DNA of 19,293 nucleotides from Kuafuiihalomonas sp039024635 (GTDB lineage Bacteria; Myxococcota; Kuafuiibacteriia; Kuafuiibacteriales; Kuafuiibacteriaceae), in assembly GCA_039024635.1 (NCBI GenBank), contig JBCCQA010000049.1, positions 1 through 19,293 on the forward strand, written 5' to 3'. Positions 1 through 8,573 of this stretch are shown piece after piece. The notes beneath the pieces are model-generated. The model saw nothing but the letters and a program-made list of their open reading frames with translations, did not search any database and was not told the origin of the DNA. Position 1 is the stretch's first letter. Every line of letters starts with the position of its first letter. Both the position numbers and the translations under genes were made by a program.

Positions 1-1287
1 ACCAAGACCTACTACTTGTACCCGCAGATCGTTCCGCGAGGTGCCTTCCTCCTTGAGCGCGACCCCACGCGAGAAGGCGAGGGCGGTCTGTGGGTGAAGC
101 TGTGGAGGGACATGACCTGGCAGATCATGCGAGGGGTGCCAGCGACTCGGAAGCCCTATGAAGAGCGCGCCCAGGGAAAGGCTACGACGGACGCCAAGAA
201 GATGTGGGCGGCGCTGGCTAAGAACTCAGGCAGGGGAACGAGTATCGAGCTCCCAAGCACCTACTTTCTTGGAGCACAGGCACAAACGGCGGAGGGCGTC
301 GCTTTCCGAGATCGCGCCCACCATCTCCTGCTCCTCCATTTCTGGTCACTGGTCGCCCAGGTCTACGTGCCTCAGGTTCTTGGCGACGACGGTCGCGGAA
401 AGCCCGTAGGATACGCAGTCGTCGTCCCTGATATTCTCGACCTGGAGGCATTCGCGGGCGACTTGACGGACCTGCTTCTGTCCCGCTCGACGGGGCAACG
501 AGGCTACCGCCCATCAGACGCCGTGGTCGACCTTCCTCTTGAGAGTGCACTGGAGCTAATGTGGCGACTTCGGCAGCTTGTTCACAAGCGTGCTGGACGT
601 GGAATCGATGACATCGTGACCGGCTTCGACGTGCTTCACGTCGAGAAGGACGGCAACAACGTCCGAGTGAGGAGCGTGGAGCGCTTGCCCCCGAGCAACG
701 AGCTCATTGAGGCCTACGTGCCCACGAGAGAGCTCTGGAGCCTGCTCTTTCGGCAGCAGTGGCTTCGCAATGTGGTGTCCGGCCGACCGCGTTGGTCGAA
801 CTTCGACCGCATCTGCGCCACGACCAGCATTGCCAGCACCTTCAATGACTACCGCTTTCGACACGACGCTCGCGAGATGTTCCGACGCGCAAAGGAGATG
901 ACCTTGGACAACACAGAGAACGCCTCTGCGGAAGAGGCAGACGACACCCTGGAGGCCCTCGTGCTCCAGATAGCCAAGAGATACGTAGCCAGCAAAGTGG
1001 AGCGCAAGCATGGCCTCAAGTGGAACTCAGAGAAGAGGGGTGACTTTGCCAAGCACACCGAAGCCGTTGCGAGAGACGCCTTCCTGGCCGTGCGCAGCCG
1101 CAGCGACGCAGACTTTCCCGAGTACTTCACGGCGACCCTTTGCTCCGTCGCTCAGTTCCTCCCGCCGAAACGGTTCGAACAACTATCTCGGGCGCTTCTG
1201 ACAGACCCGGCCCGCGTACGCACGCTGACGCTGATGGCGCTCAGCGCAGCCGGATACGTTTCGACCCCGAAAGAGAAGAAGGATTAG
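1..1287 (+). CDS. Cas8-like large subunit (Cmx8/Csx13-like), 5' end missing
   Basis: The frame is open from base 1, so the gene starts outside the window; at least 428 residues are present. It probably encodes the large subunit of a type I Cascade complex, which in this class recognises the PAM and helps recruit Cas3. I assign it from position (directly upstream of devR-type cas7 and devS-type cas5) and from resemblance to the Cmx8/Csx13 proteins of myxobacterial I-MYXAN systems. Segments that look familiar are the YFLGAQAQTAE stretch, then LLLHFWSLVAQVYVPQVL and GYAVVVPDILDLEAFAGDL. No catalytic motif is expected or seen. The C-terminus is basic (PKEKKD). It is followed after 5 bp by cas7, and its last codons supply a purine-rich AGAAGAAGGA that probably serves as the cas7 ribosome binding site. 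Cas8 families diverge strongly, so the exact family name is less certain than the role. Confidence 0.75.
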   Translation, partial: TKTYYLYPQIVPRGAFLLERDPTREGEGGLWVKLWRDMTWQIMRGVPATRKPYEERAQGKATTDAKKMWAALAKNSGRGTSIELPSTYFLGAQAQTAEGVAFRDRAHHLLLLHFWSLVAQVYVPQVLGDDGRGKPVGYAVVVPDILDLEAFAGDLTDLLLSRSTGQRGYRPSDAVVDLPLESALELMWRLRQLVHKRAGRGIDDIVTGFDVLHVEKDGNNVRVRSVERLPPSNELIEAYVPTRELWSLLFRQQWLRNVVSGRPRWSNFDRICATTSIASTFNDYRFRHDAREMFRRAKEMTLDNTENASAEEADDTLEALVLQIAKRYVASKVERKHGLKWNSEKRGDFAKHTEAVARDAFLAVRSRSDADFPEYFTATLCSVAQFLPPKRFEQLSRALLTDPARVRTLTLMALSAAGYVSTPKEKKD

Positions 1288-1292
1288 CCACC

Positions 1293-2177
1293 ATGACCAA
1301 GAATCTGTTTGCAACCGTGCTCACGCATGCCGCTCCGAGCTCCAACTACCGCGGCGAGAGCGAGGAGAACCGCACCATCATCCAGAAGATCACCCGCGGT
1401 GGGTTGGAGTATCCGGTCGTCAGCCCGGAAGCTATGCGAAATGCCCTTCGAGAGATCCTAGCTGCACGAGGTCTGCCAATGAATCGCATAAGGCTGGACA
1501 ACGAGGACCAGCTGGCCGTCGAGTTCAAGAGCTTCCCAGACGCTACGCAATACGCCGACGACTTCCTCTTTGGGCATCTCGTAGCCGATCAGAAGGCAGT
1601 CAAGGCCAACAAAGACAAGCCCGCGAAGCGCGATTCGGTCCTGCGGATGAATCTCGCAGTGGCGCTCCAGCCGTACAGGCACGACGCAACGTTTCACCAA
1701 TCCCCGTTGAACGCCGGAGATAGCCCTTGGAAGAACGCTTCCACCTCCGCGCTCCTGCACAGGGAAGTGGCCTACACGGCGTTTCAGTATCCCTTCGCTT
1801 TGGCACTGGGGGACTGCCGAGATGCCGATGCTCCGGCATGGACTAAGGCCCTGCTCAACGCCATCGGAGAGCTGTCCAACGTGGCGGGCGGACATGCTCG
1901 GAGCTATTTCGAAATGGCTCCGCGCAGCATCGTCGTGAGGCTGACCCCCGCACTCGTCGCAGGCTTCGACACGTACGGCTTCGACGCGGAAGGGCGGTTC
2001 CCGGCGCTGGCGCGGGTCCACCAGAACGACTTACCGGGAGGCGAGTTCTGGCTCGGGGGAGAGCTCGTACGTTCATTGGAGGCCGACGAACGTGAACGAC
2101 TTGAGAAGGAAGGCGCCCAACTGTTCGACAACCCCCAGAAACTTCTAAAGGCGCTCGGGGACGCGGCTCTCAGCTGA
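1293..2177 (+). CDS. cas7: Cas7/Cst2/DevR family CRISPR backbone protein
   Basis: This 294-residue protein is the repeated backbone subunit of a type I Cascade that coats the crRNA spacer. The N-terminal NYRGESEENRTIIQKI segment (about residues 18-33), VSPEAMRNALREIL (43-56) and GLPMNRIRL (60-68) are typical of the Cas7/Cst2/DevR family. The mid-protein RMNLAVALQPYRHDATFHQS region also fits. In Myxococcus xanthus the homologue DevR is known for a developmental role as well as being a cas gene. I chose the ATG at 1293 rather than an upstream start in the same frame, because that one would overlap cas8, while 1293 begins the family-typical MTKNLFATVLTHAAPSSNYRG and sits behind AGAAGAAGGA. The stop lies 5 bp before cas5, so the genes are probably co-transcribed and translationally coupled. 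Confidence 0.93.
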   Translation: MTKNLFATVLTHAAPSSNYRGESEENRTIIQKITRGGLEYPVVSPEAMRNALREILAARGLPMNRIRLDNEDQLAVEFKSFPDATQYADDFLFGHLVADQKAVKANKDKPAKRDSVLRMNLAVALQPYRHDATFHQSPLNAGDSPWKNASTSALLHREVAYTAFQYPFALALGDCRDADAPAWTKALLNAIGELSNVAGGHARSYFEMAPRSIVVRLTPALVAGFDTYGFDAEGRFPALARVHQNDLPGGEFWLGGELVRSLEADERERLEKEGAQLFDNPQKLLKALGDAALS

Positions 2178-2182
2178 AGCGT

Positions 2183-2890
2183 ATGGAGACTCTTTGGCTA
2201 CATCTGCGAGCCCCGTTCGCGGCATTCCGGTGGATGCAGGCGGGCGTCTACCGGGCGACGAGTCCCGTCATCCCACCGTCCGCGGCCTGGGGGCTTGTCC
2301 TCAATCTCGCCGGAGTCGAAACGAGAGACCGAGCTTCCGAAGGAGCAGCGACACCTACGCTGTCCGATGCTCCTAGGTTGAGGCTCGCTATCGGTACGCG
2401 GCGGGACTCAACGACTTCCACACTCTACCAGCAACTCCACTCATACCGAGTTGGCAAGGACGCGAAGACGAAGGCGCTGTCGGGGAAGACGAACGGAGCC
2501 AAGTACTGGATCGCCCCTGTGCGGCGCGAGATCCTGGTCGGGTTCGATGCCGTGGTCGGAGTTCAGGCGCCCGCAAAGCTGCTTGAGAGGATTCCCAAAG
2601 GCCTCGCTGGAGGCCTCCAAGACCCTCGCTACGGCCTCCCGTTTGCGGGGGACAACAATCTGCTGTTCGACCAGATCGCCGTCGTCCGGTCCCCACCGGA
2701 GGCATATTGGTACGTGCCGGCATCGAACGATACGAGTGTCCCAGTTCAAAGCTCGTGTCGACTAACCATCTGCATTGACCGACAAGATGGGAGCCGGACG
2801 CTCACAAAGCTGTTCATGCGAACGGGGCGCGTGGCCCTTCCTCCTGCCGCGGCATGGGTCGAAACCCCCGGAACCGCGGCCGAGTCTTAG
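2183..2890 (+). CDS. cas5: Cas5/DevS (Cmx5-like) Cascade subunit
   Basis: This is a 235-residue Cas5-family RAMP protein. In type I complexes Cas5 caps the 5' handle of the crRNA and contacts Cas7 and Cas8. The start METLWLHLRAPFAAFRWMQAGVYR matches the Cas5 N-terminus, where the first beta strand leads into an FR-rich turn. It is followed by SPVIPPSAAWGLVLNLAGVE, the conserved 'pPS..aG.L' region. A late GLPFAGDNNLLFDQIAVV and YWYVPA are typical of DevS/Cmx5-like members. It starts 5 bp after the cas7 stop. The ribosome binding site is weak, which suggests translational coupling. I do not see the catalytic His pattern of Cas5d, so repeat processing is more likely done by a Cas6 encoded outside this window (inference). 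Confidence 0.88.
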   Translation: METLWLHLRAPFAAFRWMQAGVYRATSPVIPPSAAWGLVLNLAGVETRDRASEGAATPTLSDAPRLRLAIGTRRDSTTSTLYQQLHSYRVGKDAKTKALSGKTNGAKYWIAPVRREILVGFDAVVGVQAPAKLLERIPKGLAGGLQDPRYGLPFAGDNNLLFDQIAVVRSPPEAYWYVPASNDTSVPVQSSCRLTICIDRQDGSRTLTKLFMRTGRVALPPAAAWVETPGTAAES

Positions 2891-2901
2891 AGGCTTCGGC
2901 C

Positions 2902-4539
2902 ATGGAGGATTCGCATCGCCCGCTCCTCAGTGCCATGGCCCTTCATGCTTTGGCGTACTGCGAACGGCTCTTCTATCTTGAGGAGGTTGAGCGAATTCGT
3001 ATTGCCGACGACCGTGTCTATGCCGGCCGGCGTCTGCACGAGAGCTTGGAAGAAGACGGGGAATGGAGCCAGCACGTTCTTGAGAGCGCCGAGCTCGGTC
3101 TTCGCGGCAAGGTCGACGCCCTCAGGCGACGCGACGGGCGGTTGATCCCCTACGAACACAAGCGAGGACTTCCGCTTCATCAAGAGGAAGGACCAAGCGC
3201 TTGGCCCAGCGACCGTTTGCAGCTTGGTGCGTACGCCGTTCTGCTCGAGGAAGCGCTCCAGGAGGAAATTCCCGAGGGACGTGTGCGGTACCACGCTGCG
3301 AACACCCTCGTGAAGTTGCCCATTGATGCGAAGCTTAGGGAAGAGGTGAGGGCTGCGGTCCATCGAGCGGAGGAGCTACGATGTCGGACCGAACGGCCGG
3401 CCATCACTGACAACGAGCGGCTATGTGTCCGCTGCTCCTTGGCCCCCGTGTGCCTCCCCGAGGAGACCCGCAAAAGTCAGGACCCGAAACGCGAAGTCAC
3501 ACGGCTCTTTCCCGGCGACGACGATCGGCAGCCGCTCCATGTGCTTGGCCATGGCACCCGAGTGGGTCGACGCGGCTACGAGCTTAAGCTGGAGCCCTTG
3601 GAAGGAGACATCACAACGGAGCCGATTCGACGGATCCGGAGCGTCACCCTCCATGGCTACAGCTCGATGAGTGCCCAGGCTCTTGACCTGTGTGCTCGGC
3701 AAGGTGTGGCCGTCCACTGGTTCCGTCCAGGTGGGCAGTATGTGGGCTCGTTCTCTGGCGAGGATGCAGCTGTACAGCGACGGATTCGTCAGTATGAGGC
3801 TTTGCGTCAGACAGGTCTCCGAGTTCGGTTGGCTAGACTGTTGGTGGCCTCAAAGGCCGAGCAGCAGCTGCGATTCGTGCTCAGGTCGTCCAGAGGGCGA
3901 GACCGGACATCCCTAGGTCTCGACGACTCCATCAAACAGATGCGAACCGGCATCTCATCAATATCGCGTGCAACAGACACCGAGACCCTCCTTGGACTCG
4001 AGGGCTGGGTGGCGAAAGCCTACTTCAGTGCTTTGCCGAAGCTTGTCGTGGAGCGGGTTCCCTTCGAGATGCACCCAAAGGGCAGAAGTCGCCGACCTCC
4101 GAAAGATCCCTTCAACGCTCTGCTGAGCTTTGGCTACGGGATGCTGCTTCGCGAGGTCGTCCAGTCTATACGATCAGTCGGGCTCGATGGGGCATTCGGA
4201 TTCTACCACCAGCCTCGGTCTTCGGCCCCCCCTCTCGCCTTGGATCTCATCGAACTATTCCGGGTCACATGCGTCGACATGCCCGTGCTCGCCGCCGTCA
4301 ATCGGGGGCACTTCGATCTCGAGAAGCACTTCGAACAGGCCGGCGAGCAGTTTTGGCTGAGCAAGGACGGCCGGAGAAAGGCCATCGCTCTGTTTGAGCA
4401 GCGTCTGGCTGATCGATGGCGCCATCCCGTCCTAGAGTATTCTCTATCCTACCGACGAGCCATTGAGCTGGAGGTGCGCCTACTGGAGAAGGAATGGTCA
4501 GGCGAAGCGGGACTTTTTGCGCGTATGAGGCTGCGCTGA
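2902..4539 (+). CDS. cas4-cas1: Cas4-Cas1 fusion, spacer-acquisition nuclease/integrase
   Basis: A 545-residue fusion of a Cas4 RecB-like nuclease with a Cas1 integrase. Cas4 trims prespacers and selects PAM-proximal ends; Cas1 with Cas2 inserts them at the leader. Cas4 domain (about 1-195): the four iron-sulphur cluster cysteines are C20 (YCERLFYL) and C175, C178 and C184 (LCVRCSLAPVC). The nuclease residues are H46, D72 (GKVDAL), E85 and K87 (YEHKRG) and Q107. Cas1 domain (about 205-545): the metal ligands are E367 (GLEGWVAKAYF), H436 (GFYHQPRS), and D448 and E451 (ALDLIELFR). All key residues are present, so both activities look intact. I chose the ATG at 2902, behind AGAGG and 11 bp after the cas5 stop. 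An upstream in-frame ATG at 2854 would overlap cas5 by 37 bp and add a non-homologous tail. Cas4-Cas1 fusions are known in I-MYXAN and I-U/I-G systems. Confidence 0.95.
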   Translation: MEDSHRPLLSAMALHALAYCERLFYLEEVERIRIADDRVYAGRRLHESLEEDGEWSQHVLESAELGLRGKVDALRRRDGRLIPYEHKRGLPLHQEEGPSAWPSDRLQLGAYAVLLEEALQEEIPEGRVRYHAANTLVKLPIDAKLREEVRAAVHRAEELRCRTERPAITDNERLCVRCSLAPVCLPEETRKSQDPKREVTRLFPGDDDRQPLHVLGHGTRVGRRGYELKLEPLEGDITTEPIRRIRSVTLHGYSSMSAQALDLCARQGVAVHWFRPGGQYVGSFSGEDAAVQRRIRQYEALRQTGLRVRLARLLVASKAEQQLRFVLRSSRGRDRTSLGLDDSIKQMRTGISSISRATDTETLLGLEGWVAKAYFSALPKLVVERVPFEMHPKGRSRRPPKDPFNALLSFGYGMLLREVVQSIRSVGLDGAFGFYHQPRSSAPPLALDLIELFRVTCVDMPVLAAVNRGHFDLEKHFEQAGEQFWLSKDGRRKAIALFEQRLADRWRHPVLEYSLSYRRAIELEVRLLEKEWSGEAGLFARMRLR

Positions 4540-4839
4540 ATGAGCAAACGACACGGGAGTCATTGGCATCTCGTTACCTACGACATCCGCGATGCTGGCC
4601 GCTGGAGGAAGGCCTATCGCCTACTGCGCGGGCACGGTGAGCGTCTCCAATACTCGGTGTTTCGAGTGCGAGCCAGTGACCAACAGCTCGAAAGACTTCG
4701 CTGGGAACTCGAACGGATCCTGGATTCCGAAGACGATCTTCTCATCCTATCGTTGTGCCCGAGTTGCGGCCGCAGAGTGAAGGAGCGAAACTCGGAGGAT
4801 GCGTGGAGGGATGAACCACCCGTCAGGTTCACCGAGTGA
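4540..4839 (+). CDS. cas2: Cas2 adaptation protein
   Basis: This 99-residue protein matches the usual Cas2 length. Cas2 dimers bridge two Cas1 dimers in the spacer-integration complex. The ferredoxin-like start HLVTYDIRDAGRWRKAYRLLRGHGERLQYSVFRVR holds the conserved Asp (D15, in TYDIRD), the helix with K24 and the 'QYSVF' strand. A CPSC pair (C73 and C76) lies near the C-terminus. The ATG at 4540 directly follows the TGA of cas4-cas1 with no gap, so translation is probably coupled. It is the last gene before the CRISPR leader. Confidence 0.96.
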   Translation: MSKRHGSHWHLVTYDIRDAGRWRKAYRLLRGHGERLQYSVFRVRASDQQLERLRWELERILDSEDDLLILSLCPSCGRRVKERNSEDAWRDEPPVRFTE

Positions 4840-5079
4840 AGGAATCACGCATGATCGGGTGTTTGGGCCGAAGGTCGAGCTTCACGCCCCATACCCCCGA
4901 AGAGATTCGAGCTTTCAGCTTCTCTGACAATGGAATAGCATGAACCGCGTAATCAGAAGGGATTGCAAGGGTTTAGAGAATGAACGGCTCGTCCAGATGG
5001 CTGACCTGGGACCGGGATGAAGGGTGCATGATCGAGCGGCCAAAAACCGCAGTGAGTACCAGTGGATAGGGCGACAGCC
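4840..5079 (+). promoter_or_regulatory. CRISPR leader region
   Basis: This 240-bp non-coding stretch lies between the cas2 stop and the first repeat. By position, and because degenerate repeats occur away from it and at the far end of the array, it is the leader: it would hold the array promoter and the site for new spacer insertion. It is less GC-rich than its surroundings, with blocks such as GACAATGGAATAGCATGAA and AATCAGAAGGGATTGC. I could not place a convincing -35/-10 pair. The fragment GTGAGTA at 5052-5058 resembles the start of the repeat but does not continue. Confidence 0.6.
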
Positions 5080-8044
5080 GTGAGTCGGTCCTCGATGCCT
5101 TCGGGCGTTGGCCACGTCTAGGGAAGAAGCAGTTCGAAACGCAGGTGCAGGTCAAGAGTGAGTCGGTCCTCGATGCCTTCGGGCGTTGGCCACAAGTCAC
5201 AACGCGTAAAGACAACGTCCGGCGCAATCTGTGAGTCGGTCCTCGATGCCTTCGGGCGTTGGCCACACGCATTCGCAAGGGCGACGGCTGAAGACAAGTT
5301 GCAGGCGTGAGTCGGTCCTCGATGCCTTCGGGCGTTGGCCACACGTACAAGCAGATCGGCGAGGCCCTCGGCCTGACCCGGGTGAGTCGGTCCTCGATGC
5401 CTTCGGGCGTTGGCCACGCGTCGCCGAAACGCTGACTGCAGTGGTCACGGCATCGGTCGTGAGTCGGTCCTCGATGCCTTCGGGCGTTGGCCACAGGACC
5501 GTGATCTGGTTGACCCAGGCCGGAACCCAGAGGTGGTGAGTCGGTCCTCGATGCCTTCGGGCGTTGGCCACGGAAATCTAGGTTCCAGGGCGACATTTTG
5601 GACTTGCTCGGTGAGTCGGTCCTCGATGCCTTCGGGCGTTGGCCACATGAGCGACACAGCAAGCCATGAAGGTCAAAAGATCACGTGAGTCGGTCCTCGA
5701 TGCCTTCGGGCGTTGGCCACACGATCGGTTGGACGACATTCCAGACTCCTGGCGTGAGTCGGTCCTCGATGCCTTCGGGCGTTGGCCACACGAGAGCCCA
5801 GAACTGATGGAGCTCATGGCGAGTGGGTGTGAGTCGGTCCTCGATGCCTTCGGGCGTTGGCCACCAGAACGTTTCTCGCCATGCCTATGGCGGGCAGTGA
5901 GGTGAGTCGGTCCTCGATGCCTTCGGGCGTTGGCCACGCCCAGCTGACCTGGCTCGCCACAAGCGCTGGCGCGGCGTGATTCGGTCCTCGATGGCTTCGG
6001 GCGTTGGCCACACCACCGCGGGTCCGCCCTTGTTCATCGAGACATCAAAGTGAGTCGGTCCTCGATGCCTTCGGGCGTTGGCCACCCCACGACGGACAAC
6101 TTGTGAAGGCCCATGAGCCCACATGTGAGTCGGTCCTCGATGCCTTCGGGCGTTGGCCACCCCCTCCATCCTGCCGGAACGCGTAGAAGTCGTACTCGAG
6201 TGAGTCGGTCCTCGATGCCTTCGGGCGTTGGCCACAGGATCTGCGGGTGGAACTCTCGCGAGGTCTTTGACCGATACAGTGAGTCGGTCCTCGATGCCTT
6301 CGGGCGTTGGCCACACGTCGAAGAGCTTCATGGCCTCGGTGATGCTCCGGGTGAGTCGGTCCTCGATGCCTTCGGGCGTTGGCCACACCTGGAACTCGCA
6401 CAGCGTCGGTCCGAAGAGTCCGTTCTGGTGAGTCGGTCCTCGATGCCTTCGGGCGTTGGCCACGCCTCGTGGCTCCCTGGCCGGACGAGCCCTCCACGGT
6501 CTTCTGGTGAGTCGGTCCTCGATGCCTTCGGGCGTTGGCCACAGCAACAACATCGAAACCATCGCAGAACACGACACTGGGTGAGTCGGTCCTCGATGCC
6601 TTCGGGCGTTGGCCACGCGTACTCCCCCGTTCTGGGGTCCAGTTCGGTTAGTTCTGGTGAGTCGGTCCTCGATGCCTTCGGGCGTTGGCCACAGTGGGTA
6701 AAGGAATACTGGCAAATCCCGGACGAGTGAGTCGGTCCTCGATGCCTTCGGGCGTTGGCCACCTGTGTTGCCGTCGCTGTCCATCGCCACCAGCGAGACG
6801 GAGCGTGAGTCGGTCCTCGATGCCTTCGGGCGTTGGCCACAGCGAGGTCTTCGGTTTGATGGTGCAGCTCTACGAAGCCTGTGAGTCGGTCCTCGATGCC
6901 TTCGGGCGTTGGCCACGCGACGAGCGGACCAGTATTCTTCGCCATGTGGCTCAAGTGAGTCGGTCCTCGATGCCTTCGGGCGTTGGCCACCTTCAGCCAA
7001 GCGTTGTTGGCCGTCATACGTCACCTAGGAGGTGAGTCGGTCCTCGATGCCTTCGGGCGTTGGCCACGGTCAGTACGACGCCGCGAAGGCCAACCCCCGT
7101 ATCCGTGAGTCGGTCCTCGATGCCTTCGGGCGTTGGCCACATCCCAAGCGACCCAACGCCCGCATCGTGCGGGGCACCGGTGAGTCGGTCCTCGATGCCT
7201 TCGGGCGTTGGCCACACATCCATCCTTCAGGCGAGGTCGGGGAGGTACGGAGTGAGTCGGTCCTCGATGCCTTCGGGCGTTGGCCACAGGTCCGGCACCG
7301 TGAGTGTTCCGGTGCTGTTGGCGAGTGAGTCGGTCCTCGATGCCTTCGGGCGTTGGCCACATAATCATGAGTCACATGGCGTCAACGGACCTCACCTGTG
7401 AGTCGGTCCTCGATGCCTTCGGGCGTTGGCCACTAGCGCCGGTTCGTGCTGTTGTAGGTCTCATCGAGCACAGCTCGCATGAGGGTGAGTCGGTCCTCGA
7501 TGCCTTCGGGCGTTGGCCACGCGATCACCACGCGCTGGCCGAGCTGAGCCGTCGAAATGTGAGTCGGTCCTCGATACCTTCGGGCGTTGGCCACACCCCA
7601 ACAAGATGCGGGCTCCGTGGGCGGTCTACCTTCGTGTGAGTCGGTCCTCGATGCCTTCGGGCGTTGGCCACTTGGCGCCCTTGGCGGCCAGGTACTGGGC
7701 GATCGGGACGAGTGAGTCGGTCCTCGATGCCTTCGGGCGTTGGCCACGTGTCGACCGAGCCTTCCTGCATCTCCTCGGTCGAGTAGGGTGAGTCGGTCCT
7801 CGATGCCTTCGGGCGTTGGCCACCCCTAGCTCAAGTCGACGTGCCGACGTCTTCAAGTGAGTCGGTCCTCGATGCCTTCGGGCGTTGGCCACACGTTCGT
7901 CCCGTATCTTTCGATCAACCGGATGAAGAGGTGAGTCGGTCCTCGATGCCTTCGGGCGTTGGCCACTTTGGATGTTTGGCGTAAGCGAGAGCGTAAGGCC
8001 AGACGAGAGTGAGTCGGTCCTCGATGCCTTCGGGCGTTGGCTAC
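5080..8044 (+). CRISPR. CRISPR array: 40 repeats of 36 bp, 39 spacers
   Basis: The repeat is 36 bp, starting GTGAGTCGGTCC, with ATGCCTTCGGGCG in the middle and ending GTTGGCCAC. I counted 40 copies, with first bases at 5080, 5158, 5231, 5307, 5382, 5459, 5536, 5611, 5685, 5754, 5829, 5902, 5976, 6050, 6125, 6200, 6279, 6351, 6428, 6507, 6581, 6657, 6727, 6805, 6881, 6955, 7032, 7105, 7180, 7252, 7325, 7398, 7485, 7559, 7636, 7712, 7788, 7857, 7931 and 8009. Spacers are 33-51 bp, mean about 39. Three repeats deviate: 5976 (two changes), 7559 (one change) and the last at 8009 (one change near its 3' end). The repeat folds as CGAUGCC-UUCG-GGCGUUG, a 7-bp stem with two G-U pairs and a UUCG loop. 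Leader-side identity and trailing-end decay indicate transcription rightward from the cas2 side. Confidence 0.98.
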
Positions 8045-8098
8045 TGGTCCGCCGCGGCGTCCGCATTTCCCTCGGTTTGTTTCATGTGAGCCGTTCGA

Positions 8099-8272
8099 AG
8101 CCCCCGAGAGAAACTTGTCTTTCCAGTCTTCGATCGCCGAGACTCTAAGACCGTGCTTCCGGGCGGCCTACTGAACCGAGGTCTCCCCCTTCAAGATCGA
8201 GAGCACGAGCGACGTTCGCCGCCCCGAAGTCCATCGCTCCACCTTCTCCGGAACGTCTGTCACAACAACCAT
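8099..8272 (-). pseudogene. IS3-type transposase OrfA fragment with internal stop
   Basis: On the minus strand an ATG at 8270-8272 opens a frame reading through PEKVERWTSGRRTSLVLSIL and KGETSVQ, then TAG (8168-8170), then AARKHGLRVSAIEDWKDKFL followed by SGA. This matches the helix-turn-helix start of IS3-group OrfA proteins, in which 'RW..RR...VL..LKGET...EAARKHGL...EIE.WK..FL.GA' is typical. The TAG probably replaces a GAG (Glu) codon. Homology fades after about 58 codons and no OrfB follows, so this is a decayed remnant. It lies only about 55 bp beyond the last CRISPR repeat, so an insertion or deletion has probably shaped the array's trailing flank. Confidence 0.7.
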
Positions 8273-8573
8273 CGTTTACCATCTCTCCACGTCATGTGGG
8301 TGGACCTGGATCTTGGGGAAGCACGATACGACGGCCCCCCCGAAGCACGCGGCCAAAGACCTAGGCACCCATCTGCGAGGGCTCTCTCGGCCTCCTGAGA
8401 GCGTCCACGAGGTCCAAGGTCGTAGCCGACGACCTCCCGGTCGCTGCAGTGATGACTGCCGCACGATACGCCCAGCGACCTTTGCGAACTGGGATGTGCA
8501 CGACTCACCTGCCTGGATGCTTCAAACCACCGGCTATTTGAAACGCGCGCTTTGGCTTTGGTGTTGAGGTCAC
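8273..8573. other. Non-coding stretch between IS fossil and integrase pseudogene
   Basis: No frame on either strand here resembles a known protein. The open frames across it lack ribosome binding sites and overlap the two pseudogenes. I found no tRNA, no repeat array and no clear terminator. It may be further decayed insertion-element sequence, but I cannot support that from the bases. Confidence 0.4.

Noticed and set aside
5052..5058. Truncated extra repeat just before the first CRISPR repeat
   Set aside because: Only GTGAGTA matches the repeat start, too short to distinguish from chance.
5080..8066. Long open frames on both strands across 5-8 kb encoding repeats such as MANARRHRGPTH and ESVLDAFGRWP
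   Set aside because: They are translations of the 36-bp CRISPR repeat. Varying spacer lengths shift frame constantly, and no ribosome binding site or real domain is present.
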